Shown here piece by piece: positions 1 to 7,714 of a DNA stretch of 64,000 bases. Both the position numbers and the translations under genes were made by a program. The notes under the pieces were generated by a model. The model had not been told where the DNA came from. It was given only the letters and a program-made list of their open reading frames with translations, and searched no databases. This DNA is from Millionella massiliensis (GTDB lineage Bacteria > Bacteroidota > Bacteroidia > Bacteroidales > Rikenellaceae): assembly GCF_900104655.1 (NCBI RefSeq), contig NZ_FNWD01000002.1, positions 2,712,246 through 2,776,245 of the forward strand, written 5' to 3'. Every line of letters starts with the position of its first letter. Position 1 is the stretch's first letter.

Positions 1-1
1 T

Positions 2-1786
2 CAGCGTCCGGACGGAGGGCCGATCGAGTGGACCACCTGGACCCCCGCCGAACAGAACGTCTATGTGATCGAGTGGAAGGGGGAGCGTCTGCCCGAGATT
101 ACGTTCGTTCCGGAGCTTTCGGCCTGTCCGCGTTTCACCTATCCCCGCAAGTATTACAAGGATGCCGGTGTTGAACATTACCGTCCCAATCCCGCCCCGA
201 CGATCTTCACCCGGGGCGAATACACCATTTGCAAGCAGCCGATGACGGCCGGAGGTGAATACACAACCGTATGGACGACGCGCGACGTTGCACCGGGCCG
301 CAAACTGCTGATTGCGTCGGTGGCCTATTCGCAGGAGCGTACCGACACCGAAAACGAGGCGATTGCCGATATCGAAGCCGTGCGGAACGTACCGCTCAAG
401 CGGGTCGAACAGTCGCACCGCGAGTGGTGGCACCGGTTCTATTCGCGGTGTTACATCTCGGTGGGCGAGGAGCGTTACGACCGTTTCTTCTGGATGCAGC
501 TCTACAAACTGGGGTCGGCCACGCGCAGCGACGGTTGTCCGATCGACCTGATGGGGCCGTGGTACTACAACGTGACCCCCTGGCCGGCCGTCTGGTGGAA
601 CCTCAATATCCAGCTGACCTATTCTCCGATGTGCGTCATCGGCCACAGTGAACTGTCCGAACCGATGCTCCGGATGCTCGACGAGCAGGTCGAGAATCTG
701 AAGCGGAACGTCCCGGCCGAATGTCCCTACCCGGCGATCGCCGTGGGGCGTACCAGTTCGTATGACTGCATCAGCCCGGTGGGCAAGGAGCACGGTCTGA
801 TGCTTTGGACGCTCTATTACTACTGGGAATACTGCCAGTACACGCAGAACGAACAGCGGATGCGCAAAGGGCTCTTCCCGCTGCTCAAACTGGCGGTCAA
901 TTACTACCGGTGGCTTCTGTTCGAGGGCGAAGACGGGTATCTCCACATGCCCAAAAGCCATTCGCCGGAGTATGCCGATGCCGAGGACTGCAACTTCGAG
1001 CTGTCCCTTCTGCGGTGGGGGTGCGAACGGTTGGTGGAGATCGACCGCCAGTACGCCATCGGTGACGAACTGTTGCCGGAATGGGAACGTATCCTGGAGA
1101 AGTTGACCCCTTATCCGCAGGACGAGAAGGAGGGGATGTTGATCGGCCGGGGAGTTCGTCTGGCTGCCGGTCATCGCCATTTCTCGCATTTGCTGATGTT
1201 CTATCCGTTGCAGACCCTCTCGTTGAACAATCCGGTGAACCGCGATCTGGCCAACCGGTCGATCAACCATTGGCTCGGTTACAGGGGGGGCTACTACTGC
1301 GGCTACACCTACAGCGGGGCGGCTTCGATGGCCACCCTGATGGGCGAGGGCGAGCGGGCTTATGGCTACCTGAACACCTATTTTGATAAATTCGCAGAGT
1401 TCAATACCCTGTACAAAGAGTCGGGGCCCTGTTTCGAGACGCCGATGGCGGTGCTGAAATCCTATACCGAGATGCTGCTTCTGAGCCGTGGCGAGGAGAT
1501 TCAGGTGATGCCTGCCGTTCCCGATGCGTGGCCCGATATTCATTACGAGGGGCTGCGGACGCAGTGCGGTTGCGAGGTGAGTGCCACCCGTCGGGGCGGC
1601 TTGACGTGCGAGGTGACGATTCGGAGCCTGTATGGCGGCACGTGTGAGGTTCGAACGGGGATTCCTGCCGAACAGCTGCGTGTGAAGGCGTCGAAACGGG
1701 TCGAGGTCTCCGAGGGTAAGCAGGCGGGGACGGTGCGGCTCAATATCCCTAAGGGAGAGACCGTGACACTGCTGAGAATGGAGTAG
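2..1786 (+). CDS. GH95-type alpha-L-fucosidase, 5'-truncated by window edge
   Basis: The reading frame is open from base 2, so the start and the N-terminal domain lie outside the window. What remains is the (alpha/alpha)6 catalytic barrel plus the C-terminal beta-domain typical of GH95 (1,2-alpha-L-fucosidase/galactosidase). Seen: WWHRFYSRCYISVG followed by RFFWMQLYKLGSATR, then TPWPAVWWNLNIQLTY, whose N-x-N pair matches the two asparagines that position water in GH95. SPEYADAED probably carries the general acid, and GHRHFSHLLMFYPL matches the conserved GH95 H-SHL-YP block. The C-terminal part (after VMPAVPDAWP) is the usual beta-sandwich. It is probably a secreted glycan-trimming enzyme, but the substrate cannot be read from sequence. 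It converges on the DUF5054 gene across a shared terminator. Confidence 0.85.
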   Translation, partial: QRPDGGPIEWTTWTPAEQNVYVIEWKGERLPEITFVPELSACPRFTYPRKYYKDAGVEHYRPNPAPTIFTRGEYTICKQPMTAGGEYTTVWTTRDVAPGRKLLIASVAYSQERTDTENEAIADIEAVRNVPLKRVEQSHREWWHRFYSRCYISVGEERYDRFFWMQLYKLGSATRSDGCPIDLMGPWYYNVTPWPAVWWNLNIQLTYSPMCVIGHSELSEPMLRMLDEQVENLKRNVPAECPYPAIAVGRTSSYDCISPVGKEHGLMLWTLYYYWEYCQYTQNEQRMRKGLFPLLKLAVNYYRWLLFEGEDGYLHMPKSHSPEYADAEDCNFELSLLRWGCERLVEIDRQYAIGDELLPEWERILEKLTPYPQDEKEGMLIGRGVRLAAGHRHFSHLLMFYPLQTLSLNNPVNRDLANRSINHWLGYRGGYYCGYTYSGAASMATLMGEGERAYGYLNTYFDKFAEFNTLYKESGPCFETPMAVLKSYTEMLLLSRGEEIQVMPAVPDAWPDIHYEGLRTQCGCEVSATRRGGLTCEVTIRSLYGGTCEVRTGIPAEQLRVKASKRVEVSEGKQAGTVRLNIPKGETVTLLRME

Positions 1787-1830
1787 GGCAGTCGGGACAT
1801 TCATAGATCTTTCCCGGGCTGAATATAAAA

Positions 1831-1866
1831 GCGCCTCCGTGTTATCCTGAGATAACACGGAGGCGC
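1831..1866. terminator. Bidirectional hairpin terminator
   Basis: A perfect 16-bp stem (1831-1846 with 1851-1866) closes a CTGA loop. It has an A-run on its left and TTGTTTTG on its right, between the convergent GH95 and DUF5054 genes, so it can serve both strands. Confidence 0.85.
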
Positions 1867-1940
1867 TTGTTTTGGGAGAGAGTCCTGTCGCGGTGTCCGT
1901 TTACAGACGGAGGCGGTATGCTGTTCTCCGGGAAGGACGG

Positions 1941-4589
1941 TTATTGCAGCAGGAAGCTGGCCGGAGCGTAGGCGGGCAACTCGATGTCGAACTGCCGGTC
2001 GGTGACGGTCAGCGGTTCGCCACTCTTTTCGCCGCGCAGATTCACCGGTGTGGCGGTGGAAACCTCGACTCCTTCCGGCAGGGTGACGGTCACCGTACCT
2101 CCGGCCCCGGCCTGTTCCCAGATGCGGAGCAGCGTGCCTGCATGGCCGTCCGGATCGGGACAGAAGGCCGTGACGGTGGCGCCCGGACGCGAAAGGGTTA
2201 CGCCGGCACGTGTGGAGGGCAGGGTGCCGTTTCCGTTCCCGCGTTCGATGGCCATGGCCTCCATCGGCTGGCGGGCTTCCAGCGCACGGGTCATGAACGA
2301 ACGGGTCCGTTCACTGGCGTCGGTTCCGGCATCGATGGTCCACAGACGGACGCGCGAACTCCAGGTGCCCGGATACCAGTAGCGGAAGTTGGTGTTCCAC
2401 TGGTTGTTGTAGAGGTTCAGATAGACGACCGGACGGGTCGGAACGTAATCTTCCGAATATTTCCAGCAGCCCGGGGTGCCGAGGCTCACCAGCGGATGGT
2501 CGATGGGGCAGACGGCTACGCCCGCTCCGTCGGCACCGGTGATCGTGACGCCGTTTTCAGCCGCATAGAGGTGGCGGTTTGCGCCGGGAAGGATCTCCGT
2601 TGCGGGATTCATCGTTCCCAGCTGGCGGTAGACCTGGAACTCGGGCTGGTCGATCCGGAAGGGCAGGCAGAGCCAGTCGGCTTCGGGCCAGTTGTCCTTG
2701 GGTTTGTCGCGCAGGGTGATCTCCAGATCGACGTAGGGCTGGTCGTCGTAGAGCGTGATCCGCAGGCTCGAGCCGGGCAGGTGGTTCGACGGGTCGCCGG
2801 GCATGGTCATCTCGGCGGTCTGGATGCCCCGCTCTTCGGTGATTTGCAGGGTGCCGCCGGCGCAGGTCGCGGCGCGATAGGGAACCTCCTTTTCGGAGAT
2901 CATGCCGGGTTTGTGCATCCCAGGGTGGGGCCATCCGCCGGCACGCCCCTGTTGGTAGGCCATCGTGTAGTTCAGGGTCTGTTCGAAGGTGAAGCGTTCG
3001 TTCAGGTACTGTCCCAGTCCCTGTGCGGCATTCGGATCGACCCATTCGCGACCGGTGCGTTTGTCGACCCACGAGGTGATGCTCCCCGACGACGGGTCGA
3101 GCACGATACGGTAGTATCGGTTTTCGATCGTGTTACCGGTCTTCTCCCGGGCCGGTTTTGCTTTCTTCTGCGGAATCACGCGGTATCCGCAGGCGGGAAT
3201 CTGGTCGGCATAGAGGCGGCGGCCGTCGATTTCAACCCATCCGGAGCGGCTCCACGGCAGCGGGTTGTAGACAAGATACGACGCGGATTTGCTCCGGACG
3301 TTGTCGGCAAGGCCGGTCAGCGCGTTTTGCAGGACGCTCTGCGTCGAGGCTGCTGCGCTGCGGACGTAGCCGGTCTTGTCTTCCCATGAGGCTTCCAGAT
3401 CGGCATACTGGTTGGCGGGCAGCTCTTCGAAGGCTTTACCATAAGCGTCGACCGAACCGGAGCCGCCCCAGGTGTGTTCGCCGTAGAGGCCCATCTTTTC
3501 ATAGGCGTCGGCGATCGGAGCACTGGCATCGGGCGTCGTCACACCCCACTGGTTGAGCTGGGTGTTGAGAATCTCGGCAGCGGGCAGCTGGGCGCGGGTC
3601 TCGCGGAAGAGACGGATGCCGCCCGGGTCGCACATCACGCCGTGGATCCAGGTGTCGGGCATGGCCGATTTGACCACCGGAATGTCGGGATTGTACCGCA
3701 TCAGGGCGTCGTAGAAGTCGTCCATTGTCCCCATGTGGATGTTGACGCCGGGCATCTTTTTCTTGGCGTCGGCAAAGAGTTCCTGAATCTGTTCGGCGGT
3801 GGGCGGGCCGGAGTTGTCGCCCGTTACGATGATGGCGGGCCACACTTTGTAGGGCCAGTCGGCCGATGGCAGCAGGTTGGGGCTGAGCATGGGGTCGGTG
3901 GCGCACTGCCACGACGGGGTCAGGGCGTAGCAGGTGCCGTAGCTCGGCGAGTAGAGCATCAGAATGCGCGAACCGTCGGGCCCTTCCCACCAGAACAGGC
4001 CGGGGGTTTTGACATAACCGCTGGGCCAGTTGCAGCCCACGTGCAGAAATTTCACGCCGGCCTGGGCCAGCACGGTGGCGAGGGCGGCGGTGTGCGACGG
4101 TTCGTCGGTCATCTTGCCCGAGCGCGAGAGCGGAAGGCCGTATTTGCGGCTCAGGTCAGACGAAAAATGCAGTCCGCGCACCATCTCTTCCAGACCGCAG
4201 ACGTCCGAAATCAGGGTGAAGGGTACGGCGTGGGAGATGATCTGGCCGTTACGGAATTTGGTGTCCAGAATCTGTTGTCGGGCGGGGTCCTGTCCGTCCC
4301 ACTCCTCCATGGTCTTGGCCAGCACCCAGCCGGGCAGGGTCCAGGCAAATTGCTGTTCGGCCGGGAGGTTGGCCGAGCGTTCCATGGCTTTCAGCGCGCG
4401 GTCGATCATCTCGGTGCGGTAGTACTGGACGATTTCGTTGACGCGGTGCGTGTAGCCGATGTCGAAGTGGGTCTTGCAGATGACGATGATCTCGTCCACC
4501 TGCGGCGGGGTGCCGGTCTGCTGCGGAGGACTGCTCCAGCCCAGCAGCGGGAGCAGGCTCAGCAACAGCGCGGTGGCTAATCGTTTCAT
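1941..4589 (-). CDS. DUF5054 / GH38-like glycoside hydrolase (alpha-mannosidase relative), secreted
   Basis: 882 residues when started at MKRLATALLL, which gives a clean signal peptide; an in-frame Met 32 codons upstream would put a polar leader in front of it. The N-terminal domain begins VDEIIVICKTHFDIGYT, where H41 and D43 correspond to the zinc-binding His/Asp of the GH38 barrel. Further conserved blocks are KMTDEPSHT, LHVGCNWPSGY, LFWWEGPDGSRILMLYS, TGDNSGPPT and HTWGGSGSVDAYGK (likely the last zinc His). A long beta-rich C-terminal domain follows, as in retaining alpha-mannosidases. DUF5054 members lack a settled substrate, so mannosidase activity is inference. The gene lies downstream of the GH36-like gene, but a hairpin stands between them. 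Confidence 0.82.
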   Translation of the reverse strand: MKRLATALLLSLLPLLGWSSPPQQTGTPPQVDEIIVICKTHFDIGYTHRVNEIVQYYRTEMIDRALKAMERSANLPAEQQFAWTLPGWVLAKTMEEWDGQDPARQQILDTKFRNGQIISHAVPFTLISDVCGLEEMVRGLHFSSDLSRKYGLPLSRSGKMTDEPSHTAALATVLAQAGVKFLHVGCNWPSGYVKTPGLFWWEGPDGSRILMLYSPSYGTCYALTPSWQCATDPMLSPNLLPSADWPYKVWPAIIVTGDNSGPPTAEQIQELFADAKKKMPGVNIHMGTMDDFYDALMRYNPDIPVVKSAMPDTWIHGVMCDPGGIRLFRETRAQLPAAEILNTQLNQWGVTTPDASAPIADAYEKMGLYGEHTWGGSGSVDAYGKAFEELPANQYADLEASWEDKTGYVRSAAASTQSVLQNALTGLADNVRSKSASYLVYNPLPWSRSGWVEIDGRRLYADQIPACGYRVIPQKKAKPAREKTGNTIENRYYRIVLDPSSGSITSWVDKRTGREWVDPNAAQGLGQYLNERFTFEQTLNYTMAYQQGRAGGWPHPGMHKPGMISEKEVPYRAATCAGGTLQITEERGIQTAEMTMPGDPSNHLPGSSLRITLYDDQPYVDLEITLRDKPKDNWPEADWLCLPFRIDQPEFQVYRQLGTMNPATEILPGANRHLYAAENGVTITGADGAGVAVCPIDHPLVSLGTPGCWKYSEDYVPTRPVVYLNLYNNQWNTNFRYWYPGTWSSRVRLWTIDAGTDASERTRSFMTRALEARQPMEAMAIERGNGNGTLPSTRAGVTLSRPGATVTAFCPDPDGHAGTLLRIWEQAGAGGTVTVTLPEGVEVSTATPVNLRGEKSGEPLTVTDRQFDIELPAYAPASFLLQ

Positions 4590-4650
4590 AGGTGAGGTTG
4601 GGTTTGGGTTTTTCGATCGGTGGTCGATCGGAGGGTCAATGATGACAAAA

Positions 4651-4703
4651 AATGCAGGGACTCTCGCGGAGAGGTGATCGGGCACTTCCGAAAGAATCCC
4701 TGC
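4651..4703 (-). terminator. Rho-independent terminator after the GH36-like gene
   Basis: The outer stem is GCAGGGA/TCCCTGC (4654-4660 with 4697-4703), with an inner CTCTC/GAGAG hairpin at 4661-4673. On the minus strand the stem is followed by ATTTTTTG. It would separate the GH36-like gene from the DUF5054 gene at least partly. Confidence 0.6.
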
Positions 4704-4715
4704 CGGTGAGCGGGT

Positions 4716-6788
4716 TTAGGGGAGAACTTTGTATTGCAGATAGGCGTAGTCGGCCGGTTGGTCGATGGTGAAGGTGGCGTAGCCTTCGGGGTTTACTTCG
4801 ACTTCGCGAACCGTCTGGTTACGCAGGTCGGTGATCTGAAGGGTCTTGCCGGCCACGAATTTCAGCTGTACGGAGTGGGTCGGCTGGGTGTTGTGCAGCT
4901 CGCGGAACAGTAGCAGGTAGCCGCTCTGTTGGGCGTCGTCGATGAATTGGAAACCGGCCCAGCTGGCGTTGGTGGGTGTCTCGCCGATCGGGAACGAGTA
5001 GCACGAGAACATCGCTTCACGGTGTTGCTTGTAGAGGGCGATCAGCTCTTTCAGTTCGGCACGACCGGGTTCGTCGAGGTACTGGGCGCTCTGGAAAAAG
5101 ACGGGAATGAAGGGCAGACCCATGGCGAAACAGTAGCCGTGGCCGTGCTGGTTGGCATCGCTGTACCGCGCATCGGCACGTTTGGGGTTCTGGAGCAGCA
5201 CCTGGAGCTTGTTGCTGTTGAAGTATTTGCTCATCAGCCAGTGTTGGCGCAGCACGTGGTACGGTACCATGATCAGGTGTTCGGGCAGGGCCTCCTGGAT
5301 GTTCTGGAAGTAGATGCTGCCGTACTCCTTGGCGTAGTACCAGCCGTAGCGCGGATCGGCATATTCGGGGCAGAACGAGAACTGGGTCTTCATCCAAGCG
5401 CTCTTCATGATCTCGCGGATGTTCTTGAAGCGGTTCTCAAAGGCGGCGCGGTTGTTGAGGTGGTCGAAGTCGACTTTCCAGGTTACGACGTTGGCCTCTT
5501 TGAGGTTGAGCAGCAGGTCTTGCTGTTTGGCGCGTTGGATGGCAACCCACAGACCGAGTTTCAGGTGGTTCTTGCGACAGGCTTCGGTGATGTTTTTCCA
5601 GCCGTCGGGATAGCTCGGACGGAATACCTCCTTGTCGCCGCCCCAGGGGTTGATCTGCCAGCCGTCGTCGATGCGCAGCACGTCGATACCCAGATCGGCC
5701 AGCAGGGGAATCTCCTTGAGCAGGTAGTCTTCCTGTGCGAATTGAGCTCCGCCGGGATTGGCCGGGCCCCAGGTGTCGTTGATAATCATGATGTCGCGTT
5801 CCGGGAAGACGGGGTAGCGGGCGCGGTCGAAGCGTTTGAGTGCCAGTTGCATGCCGTCATTGCCGCCGGCATAGACGATGGTCCAGTTGGCCCAGCATTC
5901 GCGGAAACGGTCGGGGACGATCTCCGACGGGGTCAGCCCCCAGCCGGTGACGAACAGCCCTTTCGGGCCGGCATAGAAACTGCCGGTGTTGTGGCCCTGC
6001 TGGTTGACGCACTTGTGCGACTCTTTGACCACGATCACCCCTTCGTCGCCGTATTCGGTGCTGATGCCGCTGGCCCAGTTGATGTCTTCGTCCTGGAAGA
6101 CGGGGTAGCCCACGACGACCTCTTCGCGAAGCATGTCACGGCTCTGGTCGTGGCGCGATCCGGGGTCGTTGTAGTAGCCCCAGTAGCGACGCTGGTTGGG
6201 CAGCGAGTAGTCGAGGGGCAGGTATTCGGCGCGGCCGCTGGGTACCGAGAGGGTGTGGCCGTAGTAGTTGCGGGTCGATTCGCTTTCGGGGAGTCCTTCG
6301 GGGTTGAACCCTTCGAGGGCTTTGGCGCGGAGTTGGACGCGCAGACCGGGCGCATCGGGGAAGAGCCACACGACGTGTTGCAACTCGAGGTGGGCCGAGT
6401 CGTAGCGGAATTGCGTGACAACCTCCAGATGGGGGTTGATGAATCCGTCGTCATCGCTCTTGCGGACGTCGAGTGAGACGAGGGTGGCGCGGCTGTCGGG
6501 GCCGATGGCGCCGGGCAGATCCCAGTCGCAGGCGATGGGGGTCTCTTTGCCCCAGGTCCGGTGGCGGGTGAGGTCGGTGACCGAGTGGGTCTTCAGACCG
6601 GCCGGGGTCAGTACCCATTTGCGCTCGATCTGTCCGGTCGAGGCGATCAACGTGTCGCCATCGACGCGGACGGCTGCGTTGCCGAGGTGTTTGTTGAGGC
6701 CGGCGGGGAGGCTCTGTGCCAAGGCCGGAGTGCTGCATAACAGGATGCCGCATACACTGGCCCAAAACGTTTTTTTCTTCATTTTCAT
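4716..6788 (-). CDS. Secreted clan GH-D (GH36-like) alpha-galactosidase family protein
   Basis: 690 residues with a signal peptide (MKMKKKTFWASVCG...ALAQ). Residues about 25-330 form the beta-supersandwich of GH36-type enzymes. The barrel then shows NDTWGPANPGG, IDVLRIDDGW (D374-D375), LGLWVAIQRAK and NVVTWKVDFD, where K438 and D440 fit the K-x-D nucleophile motif of clan GH-D. Where canonical GH36 has CSGGGRxD around the acid/base, this protein has FSFCPEYADPRYGW, so substrate or mechanism may differ. It is transcribed toward the DUF5054 gene. About 250 bp of mostly AT-rich DNA upstream (6789-7035) separates it from the RbsD-like gene and presumably holds its promoter, though no clear TAnnTTTG box was found. 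Alternative: a Bacteroidota GH36-like family of unknown specificity. Confidence 0.75.
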   Translation of the reverse strand: MKMKKKTFWASVCGILLCSTPALAQSLPAGLNKHLGNAAVRVDGDTLIASTGQIERKWVLTPAGLKTHSVTDLTRHRTWGKETPIACDWDLPGAIGPDSRATLVSLDVRKSDDDGFINPHLEVVTQFRYDSAHLELQHVVWLFPDAPGLRVQLRAKALEGFNPEGLPESESTRNYYGHTLSVPSGRAEYLPLDYSLPNQRRYWGYYNDPGSRHDQSRDMLREEVVVGYPVFQDEDINWASGISTEYGDEGVIVVKESHKCVNQQGHNTGSFYAGPKGLFVTGWGLTPSEIVPDRFRECWANWTIVYAGGNDGMQLALKRFDRARYPVFPERDIMIINDTWGPANPGGAQFAQEDYLLKEIPLLADLGIDVLRIDDGWQINPWGGDKEVFRPSYPDGWKNITEACRKNHLKLGLWVAIQRAKQQDLLLNLKEANVVTWKVDFDHLNNRAAFENRFKNIREIMKSAWMKTQFSFCPEYADPRYGWYYAKEYGSIYFQNIQEALPEHLIMVPYHVLRQHWLMSKYFNSNKLQVLLQNPKRADARYSDANQHGHGYCFAMGLPFIPVFFQSAQYLDEPGRAELKELIALYKQHREAMFSCYSFPIGETPTNASWAGFQFIDDAQQSGYLLLFRELHNTQPTHSVQLKFVAGKTLQITDLRNQTVREVEVNPEGYATFTIDQPADYAYLQYKVLP

Positions 6789-7035
6789 ATTGTTGAGTTT
6801 GGAATTTCGGGTGGAATTCTAAATGTATTTATTACAATATGTAGGTGTAAAAATTTTATCTTTTATAATATTGAATTATAAAATCAAGGCAATTTATAAA
6901 TAATATTTGGAATTAACAATAGGCGTGCGGGTCTTTTTGTGAAAAAAGCAAGTTGCGAGCCGGTCGATATCGGGTCGTGGTCGGACGAACGCCGCGCCTG
7001 ATTGGGGTAAAGCGGTGACGTTGCCTCAAACGGAA

Positions 7036-7067
7036 CGAGCCGGAATCCCTGATGGGATTCCGGCTCG
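7036..7067 (-). terminator. Hairpin terminator after the GH116/RbsD-like operon
   Basis: A perfect 14-bp stem (7036-7049 with 7054-7067) with a TGAT loop lies 33 bp past the stop of the RbsD-like gene. The T-tract is weak. Confidence 0.65.
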
Positions 7068-7099
7068 CGCCACGAAAGGATGGAGCAAATGAAGCGGGT

Positions 7100-7708
7100 T
7101 TAGGGTCGGGAGGTATTCCGACGTGCGGCCGCCTCCTGTTCCGGGGTCCAGTATTTACAGTCCAGTTCCAGGAAGGTGGTGGTGTAGGGCAGGGTCAGCT
7201 TGCTCTTGACGATGATGACGCGATAGAGGTTGCTGGCGCTGTCCAGCTTCCGGATCAGCGCTTCGTGGGGCAGGTAGGTGACCTTTGTTTCGCCCAGCGT
7301 GTTGTTCGTCTGGTTGCGGAACTCGTCGATGCCCGGGCAGGTCGTTTCGGTCAGCATCTCCGACTCACGATCTTGATAGACGTGGGCAAAAACGTGGGGC
7401 TGCTCTCTGATCGCGCTCCAGATGCTCTTCAGCGTCTCGCCGTACGATTCGCCGGAGTAGAGGGTCGTGATGCCGGGATTGGTCTGCAACGGGTAGGCCA
7501 TGTCGGCGATGACGATCCAGTTGCGGTGACCCAGCAGCGGAAGCTGGCTTTGCAGTTCCGCTTTCCAGTCCGCAGCAGAAGCTGCGGGGCTGGAGGAACA
7601 GGTGGCTGCGGGGCAGACGTTGTTTTCGGCATTGTTCCGGGAGGTGCCGTTGCAGGCTACGCTTCCCAGTGCGAGCAGGGCAAGCCCCGCGATGGTAAGT
7701 CGTCGCAT
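7100..7708 (-). CDS. Small lipoprotein resembling RbsD/FucU sugar mutarotases
   Basis: 202 residues. The N-terminus MRRLTIAGLALLALGSVAC is a lipoprotein signal with Cys19 as the lipidation site. The mature part begins with a Cys/Ser-poor linker and then LPLLGHRNWIVIADMAYPLQ, close to the GHG-DEIxIADxxFP block of RbsD/FucU pyranase/mutarotases. It ends with FLELDCKYWTPEQE. FucU and RbsD are cytosolic decamers that interconvert sugar anomers or ring forms; an exported, lipidated version would act in the periplasm or at the outer membrane. It starts 6 bp after the GH116 stop, so the two are surely co-transcribed, and a role in handling the glucose or other sugar freed by GH116 is a fair inference. 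Family membership rests on one motif and overall size. Confidence 0.55.
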   Translation of the reverse strand: MRRLTIAGLALLALGSVACNGTSRNNAENNVCPAATCSSSPAASAADWKAELQSQLPLLGHRNWIVIADMAYPLQTNPGITTLYSGESYGETLKSIWSAIREQPHVFAHVYQDRESEMLTETTCPGIDEFRNQTNNTLGETKVTYLPHEALIRKLDSASNLYRVIIVKSKLTLPYTTTFLELDCKYWTPEQEAAARRNTSRP

Positions 7709-7714
7709 GGCGGT

